DNA of 64,000 bases from Lysobacter sp. (GTDB taxonomy: Bacteria; Pseudomonadota; Gammaproteobacteria; Xanthomonadales; Xanthomonadaceae): NCBI GenBank assembly GCA_013141175.1, contig JABFRN010000001.1, positions 2,613,234-2,677,233 of the forward strand. Reading direction: 5' to 3'. The notes under the pieces are model-generated. The model ran no database searches and was not told the DNA's origin. It saw only the letters and a list, made by a program, of their open reading frames with translations. Every line of letters starts with the position of its first letter. The stretch's first letter is position 1. Of this stretch, positions 50,947-60,388 are shown in pieces. Both the position numbers and the translations under genes were made by a program.

Positions 50947-52829
50947 GTGGTACTGCCGCGCAACCGCTTCGGCTGGCGTTGGTCGGCAATCCCAACTGCG
51001 GCAAGACCGCACTGTTCAACCTGTTGACCGGCAGCCGCCAGAAGGTGGCGAATTACGCCGGCGTGACCGTCGAGCGCAAAGAGGGTCGGTTGCAGACGCC
51101 GGCCGGCCGGCCATGCGTGCTGCTGGATCTTCCCGGCGCCTACAGTTTCCATGCCGCCAGTCTCGATGAGGCGGTGACCCGCGATATCTGCCGCGGCTTC
51201 TATCCCGGCGAACCCGCCCCGGATCTGCTGGTCTGCGTGGTCGATGCCACCAACCTGCGCCTGCATCTGCGCTTCGCGCTGGAAGTCCGCGCGCTGGGCA
51301 AACCCATGGTCGTCGCCCTCAACATGATGGACGCCGCCAAGCATCGCGGTATGGAAATCGATCCGCAGGTGCTGCAGCGCGAACTCGGCGTGCCGGTGGT
51401 CGAGACCGTGGCGGTGCGTCGCGATGGCGGCACGGCGCTGCTGGCGCAGCTCGATGCAATGGCCGATCGGCTGTCGCCGCCGGTGCAGCCGGCCGCGACC
51501 GGGATCGGCACCGGATCGGGCCCGGAGCAGAAGTTGCACGAGGAAACGCGGCGCCTGCTGGCGCTGGCCGTGCGCATGCCCACACGCACCGCGCACGTGG
51601 ACGACGTGCTCGACCGCTGGCTGCTGCATCCCGTCGTCGGCCTGTTGACGCTTGCGGTGGTGATGTTCCTGATATTCCAGGCCGTCTACGCGTGGGCCGC
51701 GCCGCTGATGGGCGGGATCGATGCGGCGACCGTATGGCTCGGCCATGCGCTTGGCGCACGGTTGCCGGAAGGGCCACTGCGGAGTCTGTTGGTCGATGGC
51801 ATCATCGCCGGCCTCGGCGGCGTCATTGTGTTCCTGCCGCAGATCCTGATCCTGTTCGCGTTCATCCTCGCGCTCGAGGAATCCGGCTATCTGCCCCGCG
51901 CAGCGTTCCTGCTCGATCGCCTGATGTCGAAGGCAGGTCTGTCCGGACGCAGTTTCATCCCGCTGTTGTCGAGCTTTGCCTGCGCGGTGCCCGGGATCAT
52001 GGCCACGCGCAGTATCCAGGACCCGCGAGACCGCCTTGCCACCATTCTGGTCGCGCCGCTGATGACCTGTTCGGCGCGATTGCCGGTGTACGCGCTGCTG
52101 ATCGGCGCGTTCATTCCGCGCCGCGATGTGTGGGGCATTCTGAACCTGCAGGGACTGGTGCTGTTCGGGCTGTACGTCGCGGGAATCCTCAGCGCATTAC
52201 TGGTGGCGTGGGTGATGAAGCGCTGGCGCCGCGACAAGGGCGAGCACGCGCTGTTGCTGGAGTTGCCGTCGTATCGTGTGCCCAACCTGCGCGACCTGGC
52301 GATCGGTCTGTGGGAGCGCACGATGATCTTTCTCAAGCGGGTCGGCGGCATCATCCTTGCGCTGACCGTTCTGCTGTGGTTCCTGCTGTCGTTCCCGATC
52401 GCACCCGCCGACGCCATCGGACCGGCCATCGATTACAGCTTCGCCGGCCGCATCGGCCACGCGATGACGACAGTGTTCGCACCGCTCGGCTTCGGCTGGC
52501 AGATCTGCATCGCATTGATTCCCGGACTGGCGGCGCGCGAAGTCGCGGTATCGTCTTTGGCGACGGTCTACGCGCTGTCCGCGGTCGACGAGACTGCCAC
52601 CGCACAGGCGTTGTCGCCCCTCATCGCGCATGACTGGTCGCTGGCAACGGCGCTGTCGCTGCTGGTCTGGTACATCTACGCGCCGATGTGCATCTCCACG
52701 CTCGCCACGATCAAGCGCGAAACCAATTCGTGGAAGCAGATGGGCAACGCCATGATGTATCTGTTCGCATTGGCATACATCGCATCGCTGGTGACGTATC
52801 AGCTCGCGGTTGCGATGGGGGCGGGTTGA
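50943..52829 (+). CDS. feoB: Ferrous iron transporter FeoB
   Basis: A 628-residue ferrous iron permease. The N-terminal G domain has G1 GNPNCGKT at 15-22, G3 DLPGAYS near 65 and G4-like NMMD near 125. A helical spacer (about 165-220) leads to two Gate domains with about eight to ten helices, including SFIPLLSSFACAVPGIMATRSI (Cys-containing pore helix, near 340). It is shorter than E. coli FeoB (773) because the C-terminal part is trimmed, as common in related bacteria. The GTG start overlaps feoA, and the small Cys-rich protein follows. Confidence 0.93.
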   Translation: MSGTAAQPLRLALVGNPNCGKTALFNLLTGSRQKVANYAGVTVERKEGRLQTPAGRPCVLLDLPGAYSFHAASLDEAVTRDICRGFYPGEPAPDLLVCVVDATNLRLHLRFALEVRALGKPMVVALNMMDAAKHRGMEIDPQVLQRELGVPVVETVAVRRDGGTALLAQLDAMADRLSPPVQPAATGIGTGSGPEQKLHEETRRLLALAVRMPTRTAHVDDVLDRWLLHPVVGLLTLAVVMFLIFQAVYAWAAPLMGGIDAATVWLGHALGARLPEGPLRSLLVDGIIAGLGGVIVFLPQILILFAFILALEESGYLPRAAFLLDRLMSKAGLSGRSFIPLLSSFACAVPGIMATRSIQDPRDRLATILVAPLMTCSARLPVYALLIGAFIPRRDVWGILNLQGLVLFGLYVAGILSALLVAWVMKRWRRDKGEHALLLELPSYRVPNLRDLAIGLWERTMIFLKRVGGIILALTVLLWFLLSFPIAPADAIGPAIDYSFAGRIGHAMTTVFAPLGFGWQICIALIPGLAAREVAVSSLATVYALSAVDETATAQALSPLIAHDWSLATALSLLVWYIYAPMCISTLATIKRETNSWKQMGNAMMYLFALAYIASLVTYQLAVAMGAG

Positions 52830-52831
52830 CG

Positions 52832-53086
52832 ATGTCGCTCCAACTCCCGCTGACGCTGCAATATATGGTCGTCGCGCTGGCGGTGACGGTCAGCGCGTGG
52901 GTGGTGCTGAACAAACAATTTCCGGATGTCGCGCGACGGTTGCGCATCGCGCTCGCGCTGCCGCTGGTGCGTGAAACCCGCCCGGCCTGGATGCGTGCAC
53001 TCGGCAAGCGGATCGCGCCGAATCCGAAACCTGCGGGGGATGGTTGCGGCGGTTGCAACAACTGCGATACGGGAAACGCAGCCTGA
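52832..53086 (+). CDS. Small membrane protein with Cys-rich tail, FeoB-associated
   Basis: The 84-residue protein has one N-terminal membrane helix (LQYMVVALAVTVSAWVVLNKQF, about 9-30) and a C-terminal CGGCNNCD motif (about 72-79). It starts 2 bases after the feoB stop. Small proteins of this type (DUF6587, also called FeoB-associated Cys-rich) replace FeoC in many proteobacteria. The four clustered cysteines could bind iron or an iron-sulfur cluster; that is inference. Confidence 0.8.
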   Translation: MSLQLPLTLQYMVVALAVTVSAWVVLNKQFPDVARRLRIALALPLVRETRPAWMRALGKRIAPNPKPAGDGCGGCNNCDTGNAA

Positions 53087-53113
53087 GCCGCATGCGCGCG
53101 TCGTTCGCCGCGC

Positions 53114-53467
53114 TCAATGTTTCCGTGGCTTCGCGCCCTTCGCCTCGAACACTTCCACCGACAGCGTGAAGCTGCGCTCGTCGCCGGCATGCATCGCGCC
53201 CACGCCGACGACCTGACGCGTGACTTCGTTGCCGCGATCGTCGCGGATCACCAGCACCACGGAATATTCCCAGGGGTCGCCACCCGCCGGATGGCGGATG
53301 GTGCCTTCGACCTGTAGCGGAATCTGCGCCGGCTTGGCCGGGCGTGCGTCCGAGTCGTAGCGCAGATAGTGCTTGCACGCGGGACAGATCACCGCGCTTT
53401 CGAGGATTTTCGCCTTGCAGTGCGGGCATTCGCGGGTGGCGCCCGCAATGCCCGGACGCGTGCTCAT
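53114..53467 (-). CDS. Zinc-ribbon protein of unknown function
   Basis: The 117-residue protein begins with a zinc ribbon (CPHCKAKILESAVICPACKHYL, residues 14-35, two CxxC pairs) and continues with a beta-rich domain (EYSVVLVIRDDRGNEVTRQVVG, RSFTLSVEVFEAKG). The start overlaps the bactofilin stop by four bases, so the two are coupled. Bactofilin-linked zinc-ribbon proteins are common in xanthomonads; the beta domain resembles none that I know. Confidence 0.8.
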   Translation of the reverse strand: MSTRPGIAGATRECPHCKAKILESAVICPACKHYLRYDSDARPAKPAQIPLQVEGTIRHPAGGDPWEYSVVLVIRDDRGNEVTRQVVGVGAMHAGDERSFTLSVEVFEAKGAKPRKH

Positions 53468-54003
53468 GACTCGGGCTTCGGTTCCGCTTTGCCGCCCGAT
53501 TTCTGGGTGCCGCTGTTTTCCCAGCCGCAGTCGATGTGTCCGCGGATCTTCGAGCCTGCGGCGACCGTGAGCGTGCCGGCCTTGAGATCGCCGATCACCA
53601 CCGCCGTGTCCAGCAGTTCGACTCGCGCGGCGGCTTCGACGTTGCCTTCCAGCTCGCCGGCCAGCGTGACTTTTTTCGCGCGCACGCCGCCATTGAGCTT
53701 GGCGCCGCGTTCCAGCGACAGATCGCCTTGCACGTTGACGTCGCCCTTGAATTTTCCGGCGATGCGGACGTGGCCGGAGCCTTCGATCTTGCCTTCGATG
53801 GTGAGGTCGGCAGCGATCAGCGACTCTTTGGCTGCGGGTGCGGCGGCCGGTTCAGGCGCGGCGCTGGTGCGCGGGAACGTGGCGGGCGCGAAATCGGTAT
53901 TCGCGGGCGGCGTGGATGCCTCGCGCGCGGCGAAGCTCGGCGTATCCGCCGCAGCGGGTGCGGCGTCTTTCTTGCCGGTGTTGGATTGATTGAAGATGGC
54001 CAT
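53464..54003 (-). CDS. Bactofilin (polymer-forming cytoskeletal protein)
   Basis: The 179-residue protein has a disordered Ala/Pro/Thr-rich N-terminus (about 1-60), a central bactofilin beta-helix (about 60-150; ESLIAADLTIEGKIEGSGHV, VRIAGKFKGDVNVQGDL, then GELEGNVEAAARVELL) and a Lys/Pro-rich tail. It forms membrane-associated polymers that place cell-shape or envelope enzymes. Its ATG follows the J-protein gene by 121 bases and its stop overlaps the zinc-ribbon gene, so it may be co-transcribed with hscC. Confidence 0.9.
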   Translation of the reverse strand: MAIFNQSNTGKKDAAPAAADTPSFAAREASTPPANTDFAPATFPRTSAAPEPAAAPAAKESLIAADLTIEGKIEGSGHVRIAGKFKGDVNVQGDLSLERGAKLNGGVRAKKVTLAGELEGNVEAAARVELLDTAVVIGDLKAGTLTVAAGSKIRGHIDCGWENSGTQKSGGKAEPKPES

Positions 54004-54124
54004 GCTGGGGACTCCGGATACGCCGATGGCGACGGCAGGACTGTCCACCATATCGCCGTCGCCAGCCTCACGGTGTGACACCGGCTGCAGAATCGCGGCT
54101 GTTCACGCCACCGACTTTTCGCAT

Positions 54125-55663
54125 TCAGCTCGACGCGGCGCGCTGTTTGCGCAGGTCGAATGCCCACAGCGCCACCGCTGAAGCGCAGATTCCACCGATC
54201 ACTGCGTGCGGCGCGCTGCCGAGCAGCGCCAGGCCGGGGCCCAGCAGCAGCGCGATACCGACCGCATACCAGATCGGCCCGCGTGGCGCGAAACCGAAAA
54301 GCGGGCCGTTGCGTCGGCGGTAGCGTTGCCATGCCAACAGGAAAGTCCACAACGACAAGACGGCAGCCGCGATGTCCCAGTCCAGCGCGAGTTCCAGCGC
54401 GAATGCGATCAATGCGAACGTGGGAATCGCCGCCCGACGCAAGCGACCGAATCGCCCTTCTTCCTCTTCCGGCAAGCACTGCCACTGCAGGCATGCCTGC
54501 CCGCCGACCCATGCGAGCCAGCCTGCCGACATCCCTGCAAATACGGTCGCCGCGGTCTTGATCGCCGCGGATGCGTGCAGCTCCGCTTCCGGCGCCAGCA
54601 GTTTCACCAATGTCACCAGCAGCATGGTCAGCGCCGAATACGCCACGCAGCGCGCTGCACCGATACGAAGCCGTGGCGCGGAGACGCGCGAACGATCGCC
54701 GGCCGCGTCCCAGAACGCCACCTGCTGCGGATCGATCGGCAAAGGCAGGTCATCGAGGTTGCCGAAGTCGAGCCGGTACAGGAACCTGCGCACCGCCGAT
54801 GGGTACATCGGCATCAACCCGGCGAACATCGCCTGTACGGTATTCAGCGGGCGACGGAGCTGCTTGAGGATTCGCCGGGTCTGGCGCACGTCGGCGGCGA
54901 GACTGCCGCCATCCGGTTGGCCCCGCTGCGCGAGGGCGTGCAGTTGCATGGTCTGGATTTCCCATGCCAGATGCAGACGATGACGCAGGCGCTGGATGGC
55001 GTAGGCGTCGTAACCCGAGTGCAGGTCGAGCAGGCCGAAGAATTCGGCGATGACGTCGAAGCGGCGCGCTTCGATCGTCGGCCGATGCTCGTTCAGGTGC
55101 CCGAGCAGCCACTGCGCGATCTGCGCCTTGTGCTCCAGCGACCAGAGGACAGGCTGCGCATTGAGCCAGTCCAACAGCTCGCCGTCGCGACCGTGCGCCG
55201 CCAGCGCGATGCACTCGTCGAAGAACGCATCGAGATCGAAGCGGATGGTTTCGGTGGACAGCCCCTCCTGAGGATCGGTGTCGATCGTATCGCTTTCGGC
55301 GACGTCGAATACGCCATCGCTCGCGTCGTCGTGCGTGCTCTCCTCCGTTTCTCTGGGAGGGGACTCCAGCATGGCGGACAGCGCATCTGCCGAGAGGACC
55401 TGCGTGATCGCGCCGAGCGGCACTTCATCTGCAGTCGCGCCGATTTCCACATCCGTATCCGATGCGATCGACAGCGGTGCGAGCGCAACGTTCGACCGCG
55501 ACTGTACCCATGCGAGCGCGGCCTGATACGCTGAGTTGAGACGTTGGAAACCTTCCGGATCGGTATCGGGGCGGGTCGTCTTCAGGCGCGCGGCGTATGC
55601 GCGCTTGACCGCGCGCTCGTCGGCGTCCGGCCCAAGACCGAGTTCGCGCAGCGCGCGGCTCAT
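54125..55663 (-). CDS. Membrane-anchored J-domain protein (DjlB/DjlC-like partner of HscC)
   Basis: A 512-residue protein. The N-terminal J-like domain (about 1-55) has LRELGLGPDADERAVKRAYAARLK, and RPD in place of HPD (TTRPDTDPEGFQRLNSAY). In the E. coli HscC partners DjlB and DjlC the J domain is similarly variant, so this may be a family trait rather than damage. A long acidic middle follows (60-330). The last 180 residues contain about five membrane helices (VAYSALTMLLVTLVKLL onward). It starts at ATG overlapping hscC by four bases, so both are coupled. Confidence 0.85.
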   Translation of the reverse strand: MSRALRELGLGPDADERAVKRAYAARLKTTRPDTDPEGFQRLNSAYQAALAWVQSRSNVALAPLSIASDTDVEIGATADEVPLGAITQVLSADALSAMLESPPRETEESTHDDASDGVFDVAESDTIDTDPQEGLSTETIRFDLDAFFDECIALAAHGRDGELLDWLNAQPVLWSLEHKAQIAQWLLGHLNEHRPTIEARRFDVIAEFFGLLDLHSGYDAYAIQRLRHRLHLAWEIQTMQLHALAQRGQPDGGSLAADVRQTRRILKQLRRPLNTVQAMFAGLMPMYPSAVRRFLYRLDFGNLDDLPLPIDPQQVAFWDAAGDRSRVSAPRLRIGAARCVAYSALTMLLVTLVKLLAPEAELHASAAIKTAATVFAGMSAGWLAWVGGQACLQWQCLPEEEEGRFGRLRRAAIPTFALIAFALELALDWDIAAAVLSLWTFLLAWQRYRRRNGPLFGFAPRGPIWYAVGIALLLGPGLALLGSAPHAVIGGICASAVALWAFDLRKQRAASS

Positions 55664-57348
55664 GCCTGCGCTTCCAACGCGTCCAGCGCCTCCACCAAAT
55701 GGCTACGGTGATGCGCGATCTGCGCCACGTCCTGGGTATCGAGAATCGCGCGGAACTGCATGATCCAGTCCTGCAGTTGGCCGCGATCGTGCAGGAACTC
55801 CTCGTACAGCCGCCCGGCGCGTGCCAATACCGCGATGTTTTCCTGCTGGTCGCGCGGATGCACTTTCAATTCCGACAGCGCCGCGAGTCGCGCGCGGATT
55901 TCATCCGGCGTCAGCAGTCCCGGATTCTGTTCGAGCAGCAGCTCGTGTCGCCGCTGTGTCGCGTGCTCCGTCACTTCCACCTGCAGCAGGCCGTTGATGT
56001 CGTAGGTGAAGCGCACGGTGACGCCGTTTTCGTTGTGACTGCGGCGTTTGTCGAGATCGAGCGTGATCTCGCCGAGTTTGATGTTGTTCGCGACCAGCGG
56101 GTTCTCGCCCTGGAAGATATCGATGGTCAGCTGATGCTGCTGCTCGTGCATCGGGTAGAAGACATCCTCGCGGCTGATCGGCACCGTGCTGTTGCGCAGG
56201 ATGATCGGATGGAAGTAGCCGTCGTGGACCTGGCCGTTCGGGTCGCGGCGCCCGATCTGGGTGCCGAGCGTGTAGGGGCAGACGTCGGTGAGAATGATCT
56301 CGTCGAGCTTTGCATTGCGCGATTTCAGGCCGGCGGCGACGCTGGCGCCGAGCGCGATGGCCTGGTCGGGATTGACGTGTCGCAACGGCAAGCGGCCGAA
56401 CATGCGCGACACCAGCCGTGCGACCAGCGGCATGCGGCTGGCGCCGCCGACCAGCACGATCTCGTCCAGCTGCGCCGGCTGCAGCTTCGCGTCGCGCATC
56501 GCGCGCTCGATCGGCGCGCGCATTCGCTGCACCAGCGGTTCGCAGAGGCGCGCGAAGCGCTCTTCGTCGACACTCCACGTGTAGCTGTTGTCGCCGATCG
56601 TGATCTGCAGCGGTGCGACTGTGGCGCCGCCCAACTCGCGCTTGAGCACTTCCAGGCGGCGCCGGAGCTGGCCGTGCTCCGACGCGCTGATGGCATGCTT
56701 TCGCAGCGAATGATCCTGCAAAAACGCCTCGACCAGCGCGTCGAGGAAATCCTCGCCGCCGAGGAAATTGTCGCCGGCGCTGGCGTGCACTTCAAACACA
56801 TTGTCGAAGGATTCGAGGATGGACACGTCGAAGGTGCCGCCGCCGAGATCGAACACCAGAAAGCGGCTTTCCTGTTCCCGGTTCTGCAGTCCGTAAGCCA
56901 ACGCCGCAGCGGTCGGCTCGTTGATCAACCGCTCGACGCGCACACCGGCCAATTCGCCTGCGCTGCGCGTGGCCTTGCGCTGGGCGTCGGAGAAATATGC
57001 GGGGACGCTGATCACGGCTTCGGCGATTTTTTCGCCCAGCGCCGCTTCGGCATCGGCCAACAGCGAGCGCAGGACCAGCGCCGAGAGTTCCTCGGGCCGG
57101 AAGCCGCGATCGCCGAGCCGGGTCTCGCGCGACGATCCCATCCAGCGTTTGAACGATGCGACCGTGTGCTCCGGATGGCTGATCAGGCGATCGCGCGCGG
57201 CCTGTCCGACCAGGACGGCATCGCCATCGACGCTGACCACCGATGGCGTCAACAGGTCGCCAAGCGCGTTCGGGAACAGTTTGCTGCCTTGTTCCGTGTA
57301 GGCGCCAATCAGGGAATGGGTGGTGCCGAGGTCGATACCGACGATCAT
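55660..57348 (-). CDS. hscC: Hsp70 family chaperone HscC
   Basis: The 562-residue product matches E. coli HscC (556) and is shorter than DnaK because the lid is reduced. The ATPase domain has MIVGIDLGTTHSLIG at the N-terminus, VPAYFSDAQRKATRSAGELAG near 118, FDLGGGTFDVSILE near 169-182 and VLVGGASRMPLVARL near 300. The substrate domain follows (TDVCPYTLGTQIG, then PISREDVFYP). It works with J-proteins and may help proteins of the envelope or stress response. Its partner gene overlaps it downstream; upstream, liuB ends 23 bases before. Confidence 0.93.
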   Translation of the reverse strand: MIVGIDLGTTHSLIGAYTEQGSKLFPNALGDLLTPSVVSVDGDAVLVGQAARDRLISHPEHTVASFKRWMGSSRETRLGDRGFRPEELSALVLRSLLADAEAALGEKIAEAVISVPAYFSDAQRKATRSAGELAGVRVERLINEPTAAALAYGLQNREQESRFLVFDLGGGTFDVSILESFDNVFEVHASAGDNFLGGEDFLDALVEAFLQDHSLRKHAISASEHGQLRRRLEVLKRELGGATVAPLQITIGDNSYTWSVDEERFARLCEPLVQRMRAPIERAMRDAKLQPAQLDEIVLVGGASRMPLVARLVSRMFGRLPLRHVNPDQAIALGASVAAGLKSRNAKLDEIILTDVCPYTLGTQIGRRDPNGQVHDGYFHPIILRNSTVPISREDVFYPMHEQQHQLTIDIFQGENPLVANNIKLGEITLDLDKRRSHNENGVTVRFTYDINGLLQVEVTEHATQRRHELLLEQNPGLLTPDEIRARLAALSELKVHPRDQQENIAVLARAGRLYEEFLHDRGQLQDWIMQFRAILDTQDVAQIAHHRSHLVEALDALEAQA

Positions 57349-57371
57349 GCGATGGTCTATGTCTGGAAGGA

Positions 57372-58979
57372 TTACATCCGGAATACGCCGAAGCGTGCCG
57401 GTTCGATGGGGGCGTTCAAAGCGGCGGAAATTCCGAGCCCCAGCACGCGGCGCGTATCCGCGGGATCGATCACGCCGTCGTCCCACAGCCGTGCGGTGGC
57501 GTAGTAGGGATTGCCCTGGGTTTCGTACTGGTCGCGGATCGGGGCCTTGAAGGATTCTTCCTCTTCGAGCGTCCACACCTTGCCTGCGGCTTCGATGCCA
57601 TCGCGACGCACGGTCGCGAGCACGCTCGCCGCCTGTTCGCCGCCCATCACGCTGATCCGCGCGTTCGGCCACATCCACAGGAAACGCGCGCCGTACGCAC
57701 GGCCGCACATCGCGTAGTTGCCGGCACCGAAGCTGCCGCCGATGACCACGGTGAATTTCGGTACGCTGGAGCAGGCGACCGCAGTGACCATCTTCGCCCC
57801 ATCCTTCGCGATGCCCGCGTTTTCGTATTTCCTGCCGACCATGAAGCCGGTGATGTTCTGCAGGAAGACCAGCGGGATTCCGCGCTGATTGCACAGTTCG
57901 ATGAAGTGCGCGCCCTTGAGCGCGCTTTCGGCGAACAGGATGCCGTTGTTGGCGACGATGCCGACCGGATAACCATGCAGGTGCGCGAAACCGGTAATGA
58001 GCGTCTTGCCGTAGCGCGCCTTGAACTCGTCGAAGTCGGAGCCATCGACGATACGCGCGATCACTTCGCGGATGTCGAACGGGCGACGCGTGTCCTTCGG
58101 CACGATGCCGTACAACTCGTCGGCGGCGTAGCGGGGCTCCGCCGATGGTCGCACCGCGACCGGCAGCGTCTTCCTGCGATTGAGATTGCCGACGAGATTG
58201 CGCGCGATCTGCAGCGCGTGGCGGTCGTCTTCGGCGAAATGATCGGCCACGCCGGAGATGCTGGTGTGCACGTCGGCGCCGCCCAGTGCTTCGGCGTCGA
58301 CCACTTCGCCGGTCGCGGCCTTCACCAGCGGCGGACCGCCAAGGAAGATCGTGCCTTGCTCCTTGACGATGATGCTTTCGTCGCTCATCGCCGGCACATA
58401 GGCGCCGCCAGCGGTGCAACTGCCCATCACCACGGCGATCTGCGGGATGTTCTCGGCGCTCATCCGCGCCTGGTTGTAGAAGATCCGGCCGAAGTGTTCG
58501 CGATCGGGAAAGACCTCGTCCTGCAGCGGCAGGAATGCACCGCCGGAGTCGACCAGATAGATGCAGGGCAGCCTGTTCTCGCGCGCGATCTCCTGCGCGC
58601 GCAGATGCTTCTTCACCGTCATCGGAAAATAGGTGCCGCCCTTGACCGTGGCATCGTTGGCCACGATCACCACTTCGTTGCCCATCACCCGGCCGATGCC
58701 GCAGACCATGCCTGCAGCCGGCGCTGCGCCCTCGTACATGCCTTCGGCGGCGAGCGGCGCGATTTCCAGAAAGGGCGAGCCCGGGTCGAGGAGGGCGGTG
58801 ATGCGGTCGCGCGCGAGCAGCTTGCCGCGTTCGGTGTGCTTGGCCTTGGCCTTGTCGCCTCCACCTTCGGCAGCGCGCGCCAACCGTGAATCCAACTCGG
58901 CGACCAATTCGCGATGGTAGGCGACGGTATCGCGAAACTCCTGCGATTGCGGATCGAGTCGGGTGCTCAGCACGGGCAT
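57372..58979 (-). CDS. liuB: Methylcrotonyl-CoA carboxylase beta subunit
   Basis: The carboxyltransferase subunit transfers CO2 from biotin on LiuD to 3-methylcrotonyl-CoA. The 535-residue length is typical. Signatures include [73 protein letters not shown] and [12 protein letters not shown], the last being characteristic of methylcrotonyl-CoA carboxylase. It lies about 8 kb from the liuC-D-E operon, separated by hscC and feo genes, though all are on one strand except feo. No isovaleryl-CoA dehydrogenase (liuA) or liuR is present. Confidence 0.93.
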   Translation of the reverse strand: MPVLSTRLDPQSQEFRDTVAYHRELVAELDSRLARAAEGGGDKAKAKHTERGKLLARDRITALLDPGSPFLEIAPLAAEGMYEGAAPAAGMVCGIGRVMGNEVVIVANDATVKGGTYFPMTVKKHLRAQEIARENRLPCIYLVDSGGAFLPLQDEVFPDREHFGRIFYNQARMSAENIPQIAVVMGSCTAGGAYVPAMSDESIIVKEQGTIFLGGPPLVKAATGEVVDAEALGGADVHTSISGVADHFAEDDRHALQIARNLVGNLNRRKTLPVAVRPSAEPRYAADELYGIVPKDTRRPFDIREVIARIVDGSDFDEFKARYGKTLITGFAHLHGYPVGIVANNGILFAESALKGAHFIELCNQRGIPLVFLQNITGFMVGRKYENAGIAKDGAKMVTAVACSSVPKFTVVIGGSFGAGNYAMCGRAYGARFLWMWPNARISVMGGEQAASVLATVRRDGIEAAGKVWTLEEEESFKAPIRDQYETQGNPYYATARLWDDGVIDPADTRRVLGLGISAALNAPIEPARFGVFRM

Positions 58980-59106
58980 GGGCGCGTCGGGATCATCGAT
59001 GGGACGCCAAGGATAACCGGTGCGACGATGTGGGGCTGGGTTCAGGGCCGGAGAGACCTGCCGTGGCAGGTCTCTCCATCCGTGCCTGGCCGGTGGAAGC
59101 GAGCTC

Positions 59107-59487
59107 TTATTTCTTGGCTTCTTCCGCAGCGGCGGAGGCTTTGTCCGCAATCGCATCGGCCTTGTCAGCCATCTTGTTCGCTGCGTCGGCGGTGGCGTTG
59201 GCGGCATCGGCAGTCGCTTCTGTCGCAGCGGCGGTCGCCTTGTCGGCTGCGCCTTCGACTGCGGCCGAGACTTCTCCCATCGCTTCGCCGGAGGAGGCTG
59301 CCGCGGCGTCCACGCCCTGTGCGGCGGCATCCCCGGCGGCCTTGGCGGCATCCGCAGCGGCATCGCCGGCTTCTTCCATTGCCGTAGATGCCTCTGCAGC
59401 CTCGTTTTTAGCGGTCTCGGTTTCATTTTTGCAGGCAGACATCGACAGCATCGCAGCCGCCAGCAGAATGTAAATGGTCTTGTTCAT
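59107..59487 (-). CDS. Alanine-rich LEA-like lipoprotein 1
   Basis: The 126-residue product has a lipoprotein signal ending MSAC (Cys19). The mature part is mostly alanine with regularly spaced Asp, Glu, Lys and Thr ([21 protein letters not shown], then [20 protein letters not shown]), with an 11- or 4/3-residue periodicity that predicts a long amphipathic helix, as in LEA proteins. It is the first read from the right of three tandem paralogues. GGAGAG lies before the ATG. The gene lies 127 bases downstream of liuB's start and has its own leader of 317 bases. Confidence 0.78.
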   Translation of the reverse strand: MNKTIYILLAAAMLSMSACKNETETAKNEAAEASTAMEEAGDAAADAAKAAGDAAAQGVDAAAASSGEAMGEVSAAVEGAADKATAAATEATADAANATADAANKMADKADAIADKASAAAEEAKK

Positions 59488-59751
59488 GAGTCGCTCTCCG
59501 GACAGGGGAATTGGTATGGAGAATGGCGAAGAGGTCTCGACCTCATGTTCCGGCGCCTGCACGGTGGCAGAGTGCCGCCCCTCCAGCATTCTTGCCGTTG
59601 CTCAAAGGGCAACGTCAGCCGGCAAGCTAACGATGATCCATCGCCGAAGCAATCCGATTTCACTGTCGTGCACACGGCACGATGCCGGTCGCAATACGCA
59701 CGCCTGAAAAGCCGTTGCCTACGCTCGGAACCGAATGGGCTTGCCCCAAAG

Positions 59752-59779
59752 AGAAAGGCCCGCCGAAGCGGGCCTTTCT
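59752..59779 (-). terminator. Terminator after lipoprotein 2
   Basis: AGAAAGGCCCGC-TTCG-GCGGGCCTTTCT is a perfect 12-bp stem with a TTCG tetraloop in the 317-base gap 59488-59804, 25 bases beyond the lipoprotein 2 stop. On the minus strand it is followed by CTTTGG, so it is a likely terminator though the U-run is short. The rest of this gap shows no gene and no clear promoter for lipoprotein 1. Confidence 0.75.
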
Positions 59780-59804
59780 GGTACTCGGCAGCTGAAAGCC
59801 AGAA

Positions 59805-60194
59805 TTACTTCTTGGCTTCTTCGGCAGCCTTGTCGGCCACTTCAGCAGCCTTGTCGGCCATGGCGCCGGCCTTGTCGGCCATCGCACCAGCAGCGTCGGC
59901 GGCACCGGCGGCAGCGTCGGCGGCGCCAGCTGCGGTAGCAGCGGCAGCGTCGGCACCAGCGGCAGTGGCGGCGTCGCCAGCGGTGGCAGCAGCTTCACCA
60001 GCGGCAGCGGCAGCGTCGCCGGCAGCGGTGGCGGCGTCGGCAGCGGCATCGCCAGCGGCGGTAGCAGCGTCGGCGCTGGCGTCGGCGGCTTCGGTAGCGG
60101 CTTCGGCAGTCGCGTCAGCGGCTTCTTCGGCCTTGTTGCAAGCCGACAGAGCGAGGACGCCAGCGGCGAGGAGGACGTAAAGCTTCGTATTCAT
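59805..60194 (-). CDS. Alanine-rich LEA-like lipoprotein 2
   Basis: The 129-residue product starts MNTKLYVLLAAGVLALSAC, a lipoprotein signal with Cys19. The mature part is over half alanine, with repeated [24 protein letters not shown] and AGAADAAGAMADKAG units and a final ADKAAEEAKK, nearly identical to lipoprotein 1's end. It is the closest paralogue of lipoprotein 1. GGAG stands just before the ATG. The repeats also give strong simple-sequence DNA (GGCAGCGG / GTCGGC motifs), which can vary by slippage. Confidence 0.78.
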   Translation of the reverse strand: MNTKLYVLLAAGVLALSACNKAEEAADATAEAATEAADASADAATAAGDAAADAATAAGDAAAAAGEAAATAGDAATAAGADAAAATAAGAADAAAGAADAAGAMADKAGAMADKAAEVADKAAEEAKK

Positions 60195-60317
60195 GCTTTT
60201 CTCCAAAGGAGTTGTCTGAAAGGAACTTAGGGGTCAGGCAACGCCAGTGCGCGGGGCAGTCCGGCATTCGCCGGCTTGTGTTCGTTCACTGACTTACTTG
60301 GTGCTTGCCAGCACCAT

Positions 60318-60343
60318 GAAAAAGCCGCAAATGAGTCTGCGGC
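60318..60343 (-). terminator. Terminator after lipoprotein 3
   Basis: On the minus strand GCCGCA-GACTCATT-TGCGGC is followed by TTTTTC, 45 bases beyond the stop of lipoprotein 3. This is a classical factor-independent terminator with a short stem. Confidence 0.7.
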
Positions 60344-60388
60344 CTCCTCATTGTAGCAACCAATCCAGCGATGTGAAGCTTTGCTGAA

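Noticed and set aside
54125-55663. Loss of HPD in the J domain as proof of a pseudogene
   Set aside because: The gene is full length and coupled to hscC, and HscC partners in other bacteria also have variant J domains, so RPD may be normal here.
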